Counted from the stretch's first letter, positions 45,686 through 56,043 are shown. The stretch is DNA of 64,000 nucleotides from Prevotella melaninogenica (GCF_018128065.1 NZ_CP072360.1:1120501-1184500), one strand, 5' to 3'. Program-made: numbers and translations. The notes: generated from the sequence alone by a model not told the origin.

Positions 45686-47779
45686 TTAGGGAATGTCAAT
45701 GATTATCATTCCATCATCGTCAAAGTTTTCCTTCTTCTTTGGTTTTGGCTGTTGCTTTAGCTTTCCCTTCTCATCAAACATACCATATGTGGTCCGAAGG
45801 ACTGTAAACTCTGTTCGGCGGTTCAACTGATTGGCTACCTCTTGCTTTTCCTTATCAAGTTTCTTGATGAAATCTTCAGTGAGTACGTCATTTTCTTTTA
45901 GCCAAGGATATTTCTCAGTTAGTTTTTTACGGATTTTCTTTGGACGCTCTTTACCATAACCTACAGGGGTAAGACGCTCTTTAACGATACCATGTGCGGT
46001 AAGATATGCCACTACTGCATCCGCACGGCGTTGTGAAAGTCGTTTGTTATAATCGGCAGAACCGAGGTAATCGGTGTGTGCGGATAGTTCTATGGTTACG
46101 TTAGGATTTTCTTTAAGGAGCTGAACGAGATTGTCCAAAGCCTTCTCTGATTCTGGACGAAGCGTTGCTTTGTCAAAGTCATAAAAGATATTGTCTATCA
46201 AGACAGGTACGTTTATTCCTGCTAAAGCAAACTGAAGTGTATGTACTTTAGACTCTTCGGTAGCATCAACCTTAACTTCTTCTTTATGGTTTAGATAACC
46301 ATTGCAGGTCGCAAGGAAGATATAATTAACGCCAGGCTGTACCTCTTGTTCAAAAGAACCATCCCCTTTGACAGCCAATTTCTTATTGGTCCCATCATCA
46401 CCCACCATGAATACCTGTGCTGCAGGCAACTCATAGCCATCCATTTCATAGACCCATCCCTTCACTGTCTGAATGATTTCAGGAAGTTCAAAACTGTATA
46501 TATGGTCCCAACCACGACCGTCTCCACGATTTGAAGAGAAGAAACCACGGTTATGAATACCCTCGAAAGTCATCCCAAAGTCATCACCTTGCGAGTTAAG
46601 AGGATATCCTGGATGTTCCAAGTGATAGCGACGATCATTTCCAACCTTAGCTATAAAGATATCAAGTCCCCCCAATCCACCATGTCCGTTACTTGAGAAA
46701 TAAAGGTCACCATTAGGTCGGAACGTAGGGAACTCTTCGTCTCCAGGAGTGTTGATGGGTTCTCCAAGGTTCTCAACACCTCCTGTTGTACCGCCTGTCA
46801 GACGTACACGCCAGATGTCAAGACCACCTTTACCTCCAGGCATATCGCTGGTGAAATAAAGCCAGTTACCATCTGGTGAGATTGCAGGGTGGGCAAAACT
46901 TGATAGGGTGTCACGGCTTATTTCTAATTTCGTTGCCTTTCCCCAAGCTGCATCAGCGCGATTACTAACAGCAATCTGAGCATAACGAGGATTACTGGGG
47001 TCGGTCAAGCACTGCGTGATATACATCTCCCTACCATCTACTGAGAATGCAGGTGTGCCCTCATCGGCCTCTGTATTCAAAGCTGACTCTATCGCCTTCG
47101 GTGTACTCCATTTGCCTTTATCATCCTTTTCACTAAGGAAGATGTCGCCAACTTTTGCACCAGTGATACCGCTCACCTCATCGCCTTTGGCTTCGTTTCG
47201 TGTAGAAGTGAAATAAAGCTGTTCGTATTTATCGCCGAAAAGCATTGGCGAATAATCCTGTCGACGTGAGTTAAACACATCCATGCGTTTCACAATATAC
47301 TTTGAACTACGTTCTTTTACACCTGTAGCTATTGATGCTGCCTGCAATTCTTGGGCGATAAGTTGATTGTTAGGCATTGAATCAAGTGCAATGCGATACT
47401 CCTTAACAGCCTCCGCATAGCTACCTTCCTTCATCAGATTATCAGCCAAATGCTTATGCGTCTCACCATTATCCAATTTATATCGGATGACATTTCTATA
47501 GGCAGCAATCGCTCGTTGAGACGACGAAATACGCTCATAGCACTCAGCCATCTTCAAAGACAGCTCACCACGTTGACGTCTATCCTTTGGTGATGTGCGT
47601 TGATAAGCGGTCTTAAATTGGGTCGCAGCGTCATAATACTCGCCCAAGGAAAGGTGTTTTTCGCCTTTCTTGATATTTCTATCTATACCGCATGATGTCA
47701 GCATCAACGTGACACCAACTGCTAACAGAAGATACTGTTGCTGCCTACAAAGTATATGTAAAAGCCTTAGGTAGTTCAT
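45686..47779 (-). CDS. porE: PorE-like lipoprotein: TPR, PD40 propeller, regulatory domain and OmpA domain
   Basis: The 697-residue protein has the domain order of PorE (PG1058) of the type IX secretion system. It begins with a lipoprotein signal (LAVGVTLMLTSC), then TPR units (residues about 35-150), PD40/WD40-like propeller repeats (FSVDGREMYIT, AISPDGNWLYFTSD, TFRPNGDLYFSSNG), a carboxypeptidase-regulatory domain near 440-510, and an OmpA C-terminal domain (ELSAHTDYLGSADYNKRLSQ) that binds peptidoglycan. PorE helps to link the outer-membrane type IX complex to the cell wall. Other OmpA/PD40 lipoproteins exist in this phylum, so the symbol is probable rather than certain. Confidence 0.8.
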   Translation of the reverse strand: MNYLRLLHILCRQQQYLLLAVGVTLMLTSCGIDRNIKKGEKHLSLGEYYDAATQFKTAYQRTSPKDRRQRGELSLKMAECYERISSSQRAIAAYRNVIRYKLDNGETHKHLADNLMKEGSYAEAVKEYRIALDSMPNNQLIAQELQAASIATGVKERSSKYIVKRMDVFNSRRQDYSPMLFGDKYEQLYFTSTRNEAKGDEVSGITGAKVGDIFLSEKDDKGKWSTPKAIESALNTEADEGTPAFSVDGREMYITQCLTDPSNPRYAQIAVSNRADAAWGKATKLEISRDTLSSFAHPAISPDGNWLYFTSDMPGGKGGLDIWRVRLTGGTTGGVENLGEPINTPGDEEFPTFRPNGDLYFSSNGHGGLGGLDIFIAKVGNDRRYHLEHPGYPLNSQGDDFGMTFEGIHNRGFFSSNRGDGRGWDHIYSFELPEIIQTVKGWVYEMDGYELPAAQVFMVGDDGTNKKLAVKGDGSFEQEVQPGVNYIFLATCNGYLNHKEEVKVDATEESKVHTLQFALAGINVPVLIDNIFYDFDKATLRPESEKALDNLVQLLKENPNVTIELSAHTDYLGSADYNKRLSQRRADAVVAYLTAHGIVKERLTPVGYGKERPKKIRKKLTEKYPWLKENDVLTEDFIKKLDKEKQEVANQLNRRTEFTVLRTTYGMFDEKGKLKQQPKPKKKENFDDDGMIIIDIP

Positions 47780-47848
47780 ATTAATATTCTAACGCTTACT
47801 CTATCAATTTATTGCCTATATTCTTTATCTGTCTTCTAATAAAAAGAA

Positions 47849-47884
47849 TAACTCGTAAACTCCTCAACTTGTTTACCTGTTAAC
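47849..47884 (-). repeat. Diverged copy of the gyrA-flanking tandem repeat words
   Basis: Read on the minus strand, this stretch contains GTTAACAGGTAAACAAGTTGAG followed by GAGTTTACGAGTTA, the same ACAAGTT and ACGAGTT words as the array at 24664-24762. It lies just after the mutS2 stop codon. Confidence 0.5.
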
Positions 47885-47888
47885 CGCC

Positions 47889-50597
47889 TCAAAGTTCTAC
47901 AACCGTGATACCTGCGCCACCAAACTGTACGTGTTCATCGCGATAATTTGTAACGTTAGGAACACTGCCAAGATACTGTCGGATAAGCTGACGAAGTATT
48001 CCGTTGCCTTTGCCATGAAGAATGCGCACCTGACTTGCCCCAACAAGGATAGCATCATCTATAAAGTATTGCACCTGATTTAAGGCTTCATCCGCTCTCA
48101 AACCACGTACATCCAACTCCTGACGGAACTGGTTACGATGTTTATCAATGGTCTCACGTGTCTCACGACTATAATTATAAGCTTGGAATTGCTTCTGTTC
48201 TGACTGAATAGTTGCCGCATCAACATGCTCCAAACGACTAACAGCCATCTTTGTTCTCATTCCACCAAAGATAATAGTTGCCTGCTTTCCTTCAATTGAT
48301 TCAACCTTTCCAACACTTGTCAGACCCTTAATACGTACAGAATCACCTGCCATAACAGCTCCGCCGCTCTGCTGTTTTCGCACAGCGTTTTTCAAAGCTT
48401 CAGCTGCAGCTTGTTGCCTACCAGCTTTCTCTTTCAGATGTTGTTCGTGGCGTTCCTTGCGACTCTTAATCTTGTCAACCTTCTTCTGGAAATCGTCATC
48501 AGACAACAATCCGCTGCTTTTAAGTTTCTTTTTATTAGATGTTTCACCCTTGTCAGTCTTACTTCCATCTAACAATCCAGCTTCATAAGCAGCCAATTCC
48601 TGACGAATACGTTTGGTCTCCTCCTTTTCAGCTTGCTTCTCTCTGATTTCTCGGATAGCGTTTTCTATCCGACGATTACTCTCTTTAATAATCTCTTCAG
48701 CTTGTGCCTTGGCACGGTTGAGAATCTCCTTACGACTTTGTTCTAACGCAGCAATATCTTTTTCATATTGACTAATACGTTTCTCCAACTCCTTCTCATG
48801 ACTGTGGATTGTCTGACGTTTGTTCTCCCAATAACGCTTATCTCGAACAATATCCTGTAAGTATTTGTCACTCTGAATATAATCAGAACCAACAATCTCT
48901 GATGCATCACGGATTACTTCTTCTGGTATTCCTGTCTTTCGAGCAATCTCAATAGCAAACGAACTACCCGGTCTACCGATTGCCAACTGGAAGAGTGGAC
49001 GCATTTCATGACGGTCATAGAGCATCGCTCCATTGACTGTACCAGGATGTTCTTCTGCAAAATGCTTGAGGTTCTGATAGTGGGTTGTAATCACAGCCCA
49101 CGCATGTTTCTTCCAGAACTGACGTAAGACAGACTCGGCAATGGCTCCACCTATCTGTGGCTCTGTACCTGTTCCGAACTCATCAATAAGGATGAGCGTA
49201 CGATCTGATGCACGACGCATCATCACCTTCATATTCATCAAGTGTGAAGAATAGGTACTAAGGTCATTCTCAATACTCTGTTCGTCACCGATGTCTATCA
49301 TGATATCAGCAAAAATACCAGTCTTAGAGCGGTCGCCAACAGGGATAGAAAGACCACACTGAAGCATATACTGAAGTAGACCGACCGTCTTTAGACAAAC
49401 AGATTTACCACCAGCATTTGGACCAGAGATAATCAACAGATGCTTGTCTTTTGTGAGTTGAATATCAAGGGGAACAACACTTGAAGGAACATTACGTGTA
49501 TCGTCCTCTTCTTCTAATATTGTGTCGTCCTCCTGTGTATTATCAAATTCATTAGAAACTTTATCTATTTCGGCTTTATTAGCAGACAATGAAGTGTTTA
49601 ACTTATTATAATGCTTTCTTTCTAATGATAGTTGAAGTAGGGGATGAATAGCTCTAATCCAATCAATATGAGGTTCCTCTGCCACCTGTGGTTCAAAGCC
49701 CTTAAAGAGTCGAGCAAGTTCAGCTTTTGCACGAATGAAGTCTACTGCTGACATAAGATTATACGAGTCGAGAATCTCACGCACGTTTGGACGTACCTTC
49801 TTCGCAAAGTCTGTGAGAATACGAATCATCTCTCTTCGTTCCTCATTCTCAAGTTCACGAATCTTATTATTAGCTTCAACAACCTCAGTAGGCTCAATAT
49901 ATACTGTTCTACCCGTTGCACTTTCATCGTGTACAATACCAGAGATCTTACGTTTCAGTCCTGGTGCAACTGGTATAACCAATCGACCGTCACGCAGGGT
50001 AGGCGTGACATCTTTCTCAACAAGTCCTTCTCCCTGTGCCGCACGTAAGATACCATACAGTGTGCGCGAGATACTTCCCTCTATTCGGGCAAGTTCACGG
50101 CGTATCTGAAGCAGTTCAGGAGAGGCGTTATCACGCATCTTACCGAATTTATCAATAATCTGTGAGATGCGCTGAACAAGCAATGGAAAGGTTGCAACAC
50201 CATCCGCAAGGTTGTATAGAGCAGGGTAGTAATGGCGTACTTCTCCTTGTTCAGTTTCTTCTCCACGACTTAGGAAGCTCACAATAGCAATGATAGTTTC
50301 TAATGAACGCTTCAAATCAAAGAGTTCTTCCACCTCCATGTGTGTTCCTTCCAATCGGATTCGTGCTACACTTTCGCGTACATCAAAGAAATTATCTAAT
50401 GGGAACTCGTCCTGCCCTTCTTGTATTCTGCGAAACTCTCTAATCTCTTCCATCCAAATATTCACTTGAGTGGCATCAGTAGAAAAGTTCATCTCATCTA
50501 TCCGTTCCTTACCTAAAGTAGACAGACAGCGTGCTCGCAGAAGTGAACGCACCTCCGTGAAACCAATTTTTTGTTCAAAGTTCTTGGGATATATCAT
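47889..50597 (-). CDS. mutS2: Endonuclease MutS2
   Basis: MutS2 is a MutS-related ATPase with a C-terminal Smr domain; it limits recombination in some bacteria and in others rescues collided ribosomes. The product (902 residues from the ATG at 50597; a TTG 11 codons upstream is less likely) has Walker A ISGPNAGGKS, the DEFGTGTEPQIG segment, a coiled coil and an Smr domain with LDVRGLRADEA and ILHGKGNGILR. It is longer than the usual 780-830 residues, partly from an acidic insert just before the ATPase domain (DNA 49498-49593). On the minus strand it leads the mutS2-porE-rsmF-thyA run. Confidence 0.94.
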   Translation of the reverse strand: MIYPKNFEQKIGFTEVRSLLRARCLSTLGKERIDEMNFSTDATQVNIWMEEIREFRRIQEGQDEFPLDNFFDVRESVARIRLEGTHMEVEELFDLKRSLETIIAIVSFLSRGEETEQGEVRHYYPALYNLADGVATFPLLVQRISQIIDKFGKMRDNASPELLQIRRELARIEGSISRTLYGILRAAQGEGLVEKDVTPTLRDGRLVIPVAPGLKRKISGIVHDESATGRTVYIEPTEVVEANNKIRELENEERREMIRILTDFAKKVRPNVREILDSYNLMSAVDFIRAKAELARLFKGFEPQVAEEPHIDWIRAIHPLLQLSLERKHYNKLNTSLSANKAEIDKVSNEFDNTQEDDTILEEEDDTRNVPSSVVPLDIQLTKDKHLLIISGPNAGGKSVCLKTVGLLQYMLQCGLSIPVGDRSKTGIFADIMIDIGDEQSIENDLSTYSSHLMNMKVMMRRASDRTLILIDEFGTGTEPQIGGAIAESVLRQFWKKHAWAVITTHYQNLKHFAEEHPGTVNGAMLYDRHEMRPLFQLAIGRPGSSFAIEIARKTGIPEEVIRDASEIVGSDYIQSDKYLQDIVRDKRYWENKRQTIHSHEKELEKRISQYEKDIAALEQSRKEILNRAKAQAEEIIKESNRRIENAIREIREKQAEKEETKRIRQELAAYEAGLLDGSKTDKGETSNKKKLKSSGLLSDDDFQKKVDKIKSRKERHEQHLKEKAGRQQAAAEALKNAVRKQQSGGAVMAGDSVRIKGLTSVGKVESIEGKQATIIFGGMRTKMAVSRLEHVDAATIQSEQKQFQAYNYSRETRETIDKHRNQFRQELDVRGLRADEALNQVQYFIDDAILVGASQVRILHGKGNGILRQLIRQYLGSVPNVTNYRDEHVQFGGAGITVVEL

Positions 50598-51010
50598 TTG
50601 TTTATCTCTCAATTGTACTATTGCAGGCAATTAAACAATATAGTTCTCGCTAAAAAGCTGCAGAACCTACAATCTATATGTGCTAATATATGAAATCGCC
50701 TATTGAACTGCAAATTTACGAAATGTTTCTGTAATATGGATAGTATATGAGCAGAACCTTTAAAGACGATATTAAATCAAAACTTGATCTACTCCCTCCA
50801 AAGGAAGAAACTATCAAAAAATAATAGAAAACTAAACTGAATATTCGTTGTCCTTATTAGACAAAAAAATATAAATCACAGGGATTGGATTGCGAAATAA
50901 CTTTACAAAAACATCAAGATATTATCGTTAAAACTGTCGTTTTTTAGCTATAATATCCACGTTTGTAATCAACAGATTATCAATAAGATACAAATCAGTT
51001 TAAGAAAAGG

Positions 51011-51101
51011 TGCTTAATTGGACTTCAAAAGGGCGTTAGTAAGAGCTCAAAAGGGCACCTTTTGCAAGTCAATTGGGCGTTAATTCAAAGCCAATTAAGC
51101 A
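51011..51101. repeat. Compound hairpin element
   Basis: TGCTTAATTGGACTT (51011-51025) pairs with AAGCCAATTAAGCA (51088-51101), and AAAAGGGCACCTTTT (51049-51063) forms an inner stem. The words AAAAGGGC and AATTGG(A/G)C are repeated in between. It looks like an interspersed repeat. Confidence 0.6.
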
Positions 51102-51315
51102 TCAATAAAAAATTAAGTGGTGTATTTATTTTTACAAATCAACTCTTTTAACGTCTATCTTTTACGTGCAGTTTATGCTTATTTACGCTTATAAACATAT
51201 CTTTGTTGTTTTCTTATTACTCATCGTTCATCATTTATAAACAAGAACTTTGATGATTTTTAAAATATCATGTATGTTTTTCTGTATTATAATCGTATTA
51301 TTTAAGATTTTTGTG

Positions 51316-51323
51316 TAAGTTTG
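51316..51323 (+). promoter_or_regulatory. -7 box before the plug-domain gene
   Basis: TAAGTTTG matches TAnnTTTG and is 45 bases before the ATG at 51368. It shows that an in-frame TTG at 51311 is unlikely to be the real start. No clear -33 box. Confidence 0.4.
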
Positions 51324-51367
51324 CATTACACTCTACAAATATTTGTTCCCATAACAGAGAACCTATT

Positions 51368-53416
51368 ATGAAAACTCATTCACTGACACCTGCCTATATG
51401 AGAAAACTACAATTCGTAATATTATTAATATGCTTTCAAACCTCATTGTTTGCCCAGACAAACAACGTCTTGTTGAGCCGTATTCTTCGGCAGGTACAAT
51501 TATTCCCGCAGGAGAAGACATACGTATTCACTGATGCCAATAGTTATCAAGCTGGACAACGAATCCATTTGCGTGTATTTTTAGTAAATGCAGTGGTACA
51601 TCAGTCGGATAGCTTGAGTCGATATGTATATGTAGAGCTCCTTAATCCAGAACGTCTTGTTGTGAAGCGGGTGCGCTTGATCAGAAGCGACCAAGGTTTT
51701 GTTGGACATATAGACATTCCTGAAGGAGCAGCAAAAGGGCGGTATGTGTTACGTAGCTATACGCAGAATATGTTAAACTTAAGTAGATATGAAAGTCTTA
51801 AAAGTATCTATATTGGTGCACAAGGAATATTGTTGTCTCATAAGTATTGTAATACTTTAAATAAGGATAATAAATATCCTTTATCACTATTGTATATCAA
51901 TAAATTAGAAAATAATATTAAAGTTAATATTAACAGTTATACTGATAGTATAAAGAATGACTACTGGCTGTTTATACACTGTCGCTCCATTCCTATTTAC
52001 TTTGGAAAAATAAGTAAAGAAAAGGATGTTGTTTTGCATTATGATAGTCTTTCACAAGGTGGCGTTTATTCTTTTCAACTTCTTGATGCCAATTTAAAAA
52101 TAGTTGAAGAAAGATTAAGATTTTTGTATCCAGAGAAAGAACAATGTCCTATTTCAGTAAAATGGGCTGCAGATGAAACGACAGACAAGGGGTTAGTTCC
52201 TTGTTTAATCAAGTCTGATGGTCTACATAAAGGAGAAACAATGGATGTTTCTGTACGTGTAGAATATGCTGGAACAAACTATTTAGATGGACAATCGAAC
52301 ATCCTTTCTCATTTATTATATGATATGGACGTGGCAGATTGCCCAGAAGAGCCAGCATCTATACTTCTGAATAATGAAATCGAACCGCTACTTGACAGCT
52401 GTTGTTGGACTCGATACAGGATGGCTGATGTGATTAAAGGGGAATGCAAGAAAGGGAAGATTGGTGTTGAAAAGTCAGCTGTGATACGAGGGCGAGTAGA
52501 GATGTTGATAGGTCATAAGCCAATAAAAGAAGCTATTGTTAATCTTATTTCCCCTGACAAAGGATTTTATGCCGTCACGAAAACAGACGCACACGGACGG
52601 TTTTCATTTGCAGAAATAGACTTTCCAGAAGGTACACAGTATGTTCTTAATGCGTTTACAAAGGCAGAGAAGTCATGGGTAAAACTGTTATTGGACGAAG
52701 AGGAGTTCCCCTCTTATACAGGTCAATTCCCTCCGTTTGAATGGACGGGTCATGACACTACACGTGTAGACGCAACTTTAAAACTACAAAAAGGCGGTAT
52801 TCAGATGGAGGAGGTGAGTGTCTTTAGCCATCAACCCACCTATTCTTCCCGTTCTGATTCGTACGCTCGTACTGCTGATTTCTCCTTTGGGCTGCGCGAT
52901 ATCGAAAGCATAGGAGCAACTTGTTTACATGAACTATTGCGTAGAGTTCCAAGTGTTACAGTTGAGTTTGGGAAATGTTATGTGCGAGGAGGTATGACAA
53001 TCAATGGTAAACGTCCTGCAGCAATAGCCATAGATGGTATATTTGTTGATAATGATTATGACTTAGATAATATCCAAATGGCAGATGTTGAACGAGTAGA
53101 TGTCTTTAAGGGCGGCTCAACGGTTATTTGGGGAGCTATTGGTGGTATGGGTGTTATTTCCATAACGACAAAGAAAGGAGATTTCAAAGCAACTTCTGTT
53201 CCACTGACAAATACGAAGACATTTACAACATTAGGCTATCAAATTCCACAAAGTTATACTCCTAATGCACATACACCAGTGTGGTTACCATCACTACGCG
53301 GTGCATCTTTCCGTCTACTTTTACCTGCAGAATATCGTTCGGACTATCGCCTTATCATCGAAGGTGTGACAAGTGAGGGAAGAATAATTCACTATGTGGG
53401 AGAGTTAGGGAAATAG
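51368..53416 (+). CDS. Exported protein with MG2-like, regulatory and TonB-plug domains but no barrel
   Basis: The product (682 residues) starts at the ATG at 51368 or 51398; the second begins a signal peptide (RKLQFVILLICFQTSLFAQ). Residues about 45-140 resemble an alpha-2-macroglobulin MG2 domain (EKTYVFTDANSYQAGQRIHL). A carboxypeptidase-regulatory fold lies near 380-450 (IRGRVEMLIGHKPIKEAIVN), and a TonB-receptor plug near 515-610 (INGKRPAAIAIDGIFV, VERVDVFKGGSTVIWGAIGG). The beta-barrel that should follow is absent; only about 75 residues remain. Similar proteins are known in Bacteroidetes without a proven role. It stands alone and converges with the Crp gene. Confidence 0.82.
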   Translation: MKTHSLTPAYMRKLQFVILLICFQTSLFAQTNNVLLSRILRQVQLFPQEKTYVFTDANSYQAGQRIHLRVFLVNAVVHQSDSLSRYVYVELLNPERLVVKRVRLIRSDQGFVGHIDIPEGAAKGRYVLRSYTQNMLNLSRYESLKSIYIGAQGILLSHKYCNTLNKDNKYPLSLLYINKLENNIKVNINSYTDSIKNDYWLFIHCRSIPIYFGKISKEKDVVLHYDSLSQGGVYSFQLLDANLKIVEERLRFLYPEKEQCPISVKWAADETTDKGLVPCLIKSDGLHKGETMDVSVRVEYAGTNYLDGQSNILSHLLYDMDVADCPEEPASILLNNEIEPLLDSCCWTRYRMADVIKGECKKGKIGVEKSAVIRGRVEMLIGHKPIKEAIVNLISPDKGFYAVTKTDAHGRFSFAEIDFPEGTQYVLNAFTKAEKSWVKLLLDEEEFPSYTGQFPPFEWTGHDTTRVDATLKLQKGGIQMEEVSVFSHQPTYSSRSDSYARTADFSFGLRDIESIGATCLHELLRRVPSVTVEFGKCYVRGGMTINGKRPAAIAIDGIFVDNDYDLDNIQMADVERVDVFKGGSTVIWGAIGGMGVISITTKKGDFKATSVPLTNTKTFTTLGYQIPQSYTPNAHTPVWLPSLRGASFRLLLPAEYRSDYRLIIEGVTSEGRIIHYVGELGK

Positions 53417-53493
53417 GATAGGGGAGATTTAATAGAATAAAAAGAATATTCAGCCTTCTATTCTTCTTTCTATAAAAGGACAACAAAATAAAA

Positions 53494-53582
53494 GGAATTA
53501 GAGGAGTTAAGCAATTACCATCTACATTTAATATTCGCTTTACAAAGCGAACAATAGGCAATTATTTAACTCCTCTAACTCC
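53494..53582. terminator. Nested hairpin between convergent genes
   Basis: Outer arms of about 25 bases at 53494-53519 and 53557-53582 (GGAATTAGAGGAGTTAA and its near complement) enclose an inner perfect hairpin TTCGCTTT-AC-AAAGCGAA at 53534-53551. It lies between two stop codons and could end both transcripts. Confidence 0.6.
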
Positions 53583-53610
53583 ATATACTCTTAACAAATA
53601 TAAAGACTCA

Positions 53611-54210
53611 TTAATCATCGAGCAATGTTGATGAACGAACACGGCTCAATGTTTCTGGTGTCATCTGCAGATAGCTGGCAATATAAACCAGTGGAGCACG
53701 CAAAATAACCTGTGGACTGAGTTTACACATTCTCTTATAGCGAGCCTGTGCTGTCTCAAAACGCACAAGGTCAGCATGTATCTGTGAAGTGATAAGACTC
53801 TCTTCTAATATCTTACGATAGAGAATCTGGATGTTGACATTATGAAGTGCCACCTGTTCCAACTTCTGTTTAGGCAGAGCATAAACCCATGTTGGCTCTA
53901 ATGCCTCAACCTGTAGCTTAGTAGGCTCTTCACGGAAAAGACTTTCAATGCACATAAAGATACTTCTGTCCTCCCCTAAGTGTTCAGTAATCTGCTTACC
54001 GTTCTTGAAATAGAATTGGCGAATAAGACCTCTTTCTATATAATAAACGTGCTTACAGACCTCACCCTCACTGAGAATCATCTGTCCTTTAGTGAATTTC
54101 ATTGGTACGAGGATACTTTCAAGTACATCCAATTCGTCATGAGTCATCGTACTATATTTACGTGCCAATTCACGCGCTATATCTCTTGTATCGTTTACCA
54201 AATCTTTCAT
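53611..54210 (-). CDS. Crp/Fnr-family transcription regulator
   Basis: The 199-residue protein has a cyclic-nucleotide-binding fold in the N-terminal 120 residues (MKFTKGQMILSEGEVCKHVYYIERGLIRQFY) and a helix-turn-helix region near the end (LVYIASYLQMTPETLSRVRS). The segment lacks the cysteines of Fnr iron-sulfur sensors. The ligand is unknown. It starts 27 bases after the lepA stop codon on the same strand, so it may be read from the lepA promoter, or be separately controlled. Confidence 0.88.
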   Translation of the reverse strand: MKDLVNDTRDIARELARKYSTMTHDELDVLESILVPMKFTKGQMILSEGEVCKHVYYIERGLIRQFYFKNGKQITEHLGEDRSIFMCIESLFREEPTKLQVEALEPTWVYALPKQKLEQVALHNVNIQILYRKILEESLITSQIHADLVRFETAQARYKRMCKLSPQVILRAPLVYIASYLQMTPETLSRVRSSTLLDD

Positions 54211-54237
54211 TTTCCAATCCTTTCTTAATCTTTGATT

Positions 54238-56019
54238 TTAATCTAACTTCAATACGGCAAGGAATGCCTTCTGTGGAACTTGTACGTTTCCAATCTGTTT
54301 CATACGTTTCTTACCCTTCTTTTGTTTTTCAAGAAGTTTACGTTTGCGGCTGATATCACCACCATAACACTTGGCTGTGACGTCCTTACGTACTTGCTTA
54401 ACTGTTTCGCGTGCAACAATCTTTGCACCGATAGCAGCCTGAATAGCAATATCAAACTGTTGACGTGGTATCAAGTCTTTCAGCTTCTCACAGATTCTTC
54501 GTCCGAAAACAACAGCATTACTCTCATGCGTCAGTGCTGAAAGGGCATCAACAGGCTCTCCATTCAAAAGAATATCAAGCTTTGCTAACTTTGATGGACG
54601 GAACGAATCAATATGATAATCAAATGAAGCGTATCCTTTTGAAATACTCTTCAACTTATCATAGAAGTCTATCACAATCTCACCTAAGGGTATCATAAAG
54701 AGAAGTTCCAGACGATTTCCGCTCACATAGTTCTGACTGATGAGTTCACCTCGTTTATCAAGGCAAAGCGTCATGATGGGACCTATATACTCACTGGAGG
54801 TAATGATTGAAGCTTTGATATATGGTTCTTCAATATGGTCAATCATCGTCTGATCGGGAAGGCCAGATGGATTATGAACTTCTTTCTTATTTCCTTGTTT
54901 GTCATAGACCATATAGCTAACGTTAGGTACGGTGGTGATGACATCCATGTTGAACTCACGATCCAAACGTTCCTGTATAATCTCCATATGAAGCAGACCT
55001 AAAAAACCACAACGGAAACCAAAGCCTAAAGCCTGAGAACTTTCTGGCTGAAAGGTTAGGGAGGCATCATTCAACTGAAGTTTCTCCAAAGAAGCGCGTA
55101 ACCCTTCATAATCATTCGGGTCGATAGGGTAGACTCCTGCAAATACCATCGGCTTTACCTCTTGGAATCCTTCAATAGCTTTCTTACAAGGATTGATGAC
55201 ATGTGTAACTGTATCACCCACCTTCACCTCAGTGGCATTCTTGATACCAGAGATGATATATCCAACTTCGCCCGTAGAGAGCTGTTGGGTTGGTACCATT
55301 TCCATCTTTAATACGCCCACTTCATCAGCTACGTATTCCATACCAGTTTGTACGAACTTAACCTTATCACCCTTTTTGATAACGCCATTTTCAACCTTAC
55401 AAAGCGTGATAATACCACGGAAAGAATTGAAAATAGAGTCAAAAATAAGTGCTTGCAAAGGTGCTTTGATATTTCCAGTTGGTGCTGGGATACGCTTAAT
55501 GATTGCTTCAAGAATGTCTGGCACACCCTCACCAGTCTTTCCACTTGCACGAATAATATCCTTTGGGTCACAACCAATAAGGTCAACAATCTCGTCCTCT
55601 ACCTCCTCAGGCATAGCATTTGGCATATCAATCTTATTGATAACAGGGATAATCTCCAAGTTATGATCAATAGCCATATAGAGGTTTGAAATCGTCTGAG
55701 CCTGTACTCCCTGTGTTGCATCAACGATAAGCAATGCTCCTTCACAAGCAGCAATGCTTCGTGAGACCTCATACGAGAAGTCAACGTGTCCCGGAGTATC
55801 AATAAGATTAAGGACATATTTTTCCTTATCCAATGTATACTCCATTTGGATAGCATGGCTCTTAATCGTAATACCACGTTCACGCTCCAAATCCATATCA
55901 TCGAGCATCTGCCCACCAGTAATCTTAATCGTCTGAGTATATTCCAAGAGACGATCTGCCAAGGTAGACTTACCATGGTCAATATGGGCAATAATGCAGA
56001 AATTTCTTATATGATTCAT
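54238..56019 (-). CDS. lepA: Elongation factor 4 (LepA)
   Basis: LepA is a ribosome-bound GTPase related to EF-G, active in initiation or in back-translocation under stress. The ATG at 56019 gives 593 residues starting [19 protein letters not shown], as in other LepA proteins; the TTG nine codons earlier is rejected. GTPase motifs are [17 protein letters not shown] and NKIDMP. The C-terminal domain with [14 protein letters not shown] is specific to LepA. A -7 box on the minus strand lies at 56044-56051 (TATATTTG). Confidence 0.97.
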   Translation of the reverse strand: MNHIRNFCIIAHIDHGKSTLADRLLEYTQTIKITGGQMLDDMDLERERGITIKSHAIQMEYTLDKEKYVLNLIDTPGHVDFSYEVSRSIAACEGALLIVDATQGVQAQTISNLYMAIDHNLEIIPVINKIDMPNAMPEEVEDEIVDLIGCDPKDIIRASGKTGEGVPDILEAIIKRIPAPTGNIKAPLQALIFDSIFNSFRGIITLCKVENGVIKKGDKVKFVQTGMEYVADEVGVLKMEMVPTQQLSTGEVGYIISGIKNATEVKVGDTVTHVINPCKKAIEGFQEVKPMVFAGVYPIDPNDYEGLRASLEKLQLNDASLTFQPESSQALGFGFRCGFLGLLHMEIIQERLDREFNMDVITTVPNVSYMVYDKQGNKKEVHNPSGLPDQTMIDHIEEPYIKASIITSSEYIGPIMTLCLDKRGELISQNYVSGNRLELLFMIPLGEIVIDFYDKLKSISKGYASFDYHIDSFRPSKLAKLDILLNGEPVDALSALTHESNAVVFGRRICEKLKDLIPRQQFDIAIQAAIGAKIVARETVKQVRKDVTAKCYGGDISRKRKLLEKQKKGKKRMKQIGNVQVPQKAFLAVLKLD

Positions 56020-56043
56020 CCGTTTGTCTATAATTTCAACATG

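Larger units (their letters stand above)
50598..51367. repeat. Intergenic region between divergent mutS2 and the plug-domain gene
   Basis: No gene was found in these 770 bases. A possible mutS2 -7 box on the minus strand is CAAATTTA at 50711-50718 (TAAATTTG read on that strand). A compound hairpin lies at 51011-51101. A + strand -7 box TAAGTTTG is at 51316-51323. The remainder is AT-rich. Confidence 0.6.

Noticed and set aside
51311..51367. TTG start of the plug-domain protein 19 codons upstream
   Set aside because: A TAnnTTTG promoter box covers the first codons, and the signal peptide follows the later ATG.
55193..55689. Plus-strand frames of 113-157 codons inside lepA
   Set aside because: They lie antisense to the conserved lepA coding sequence and resemble no known protein.
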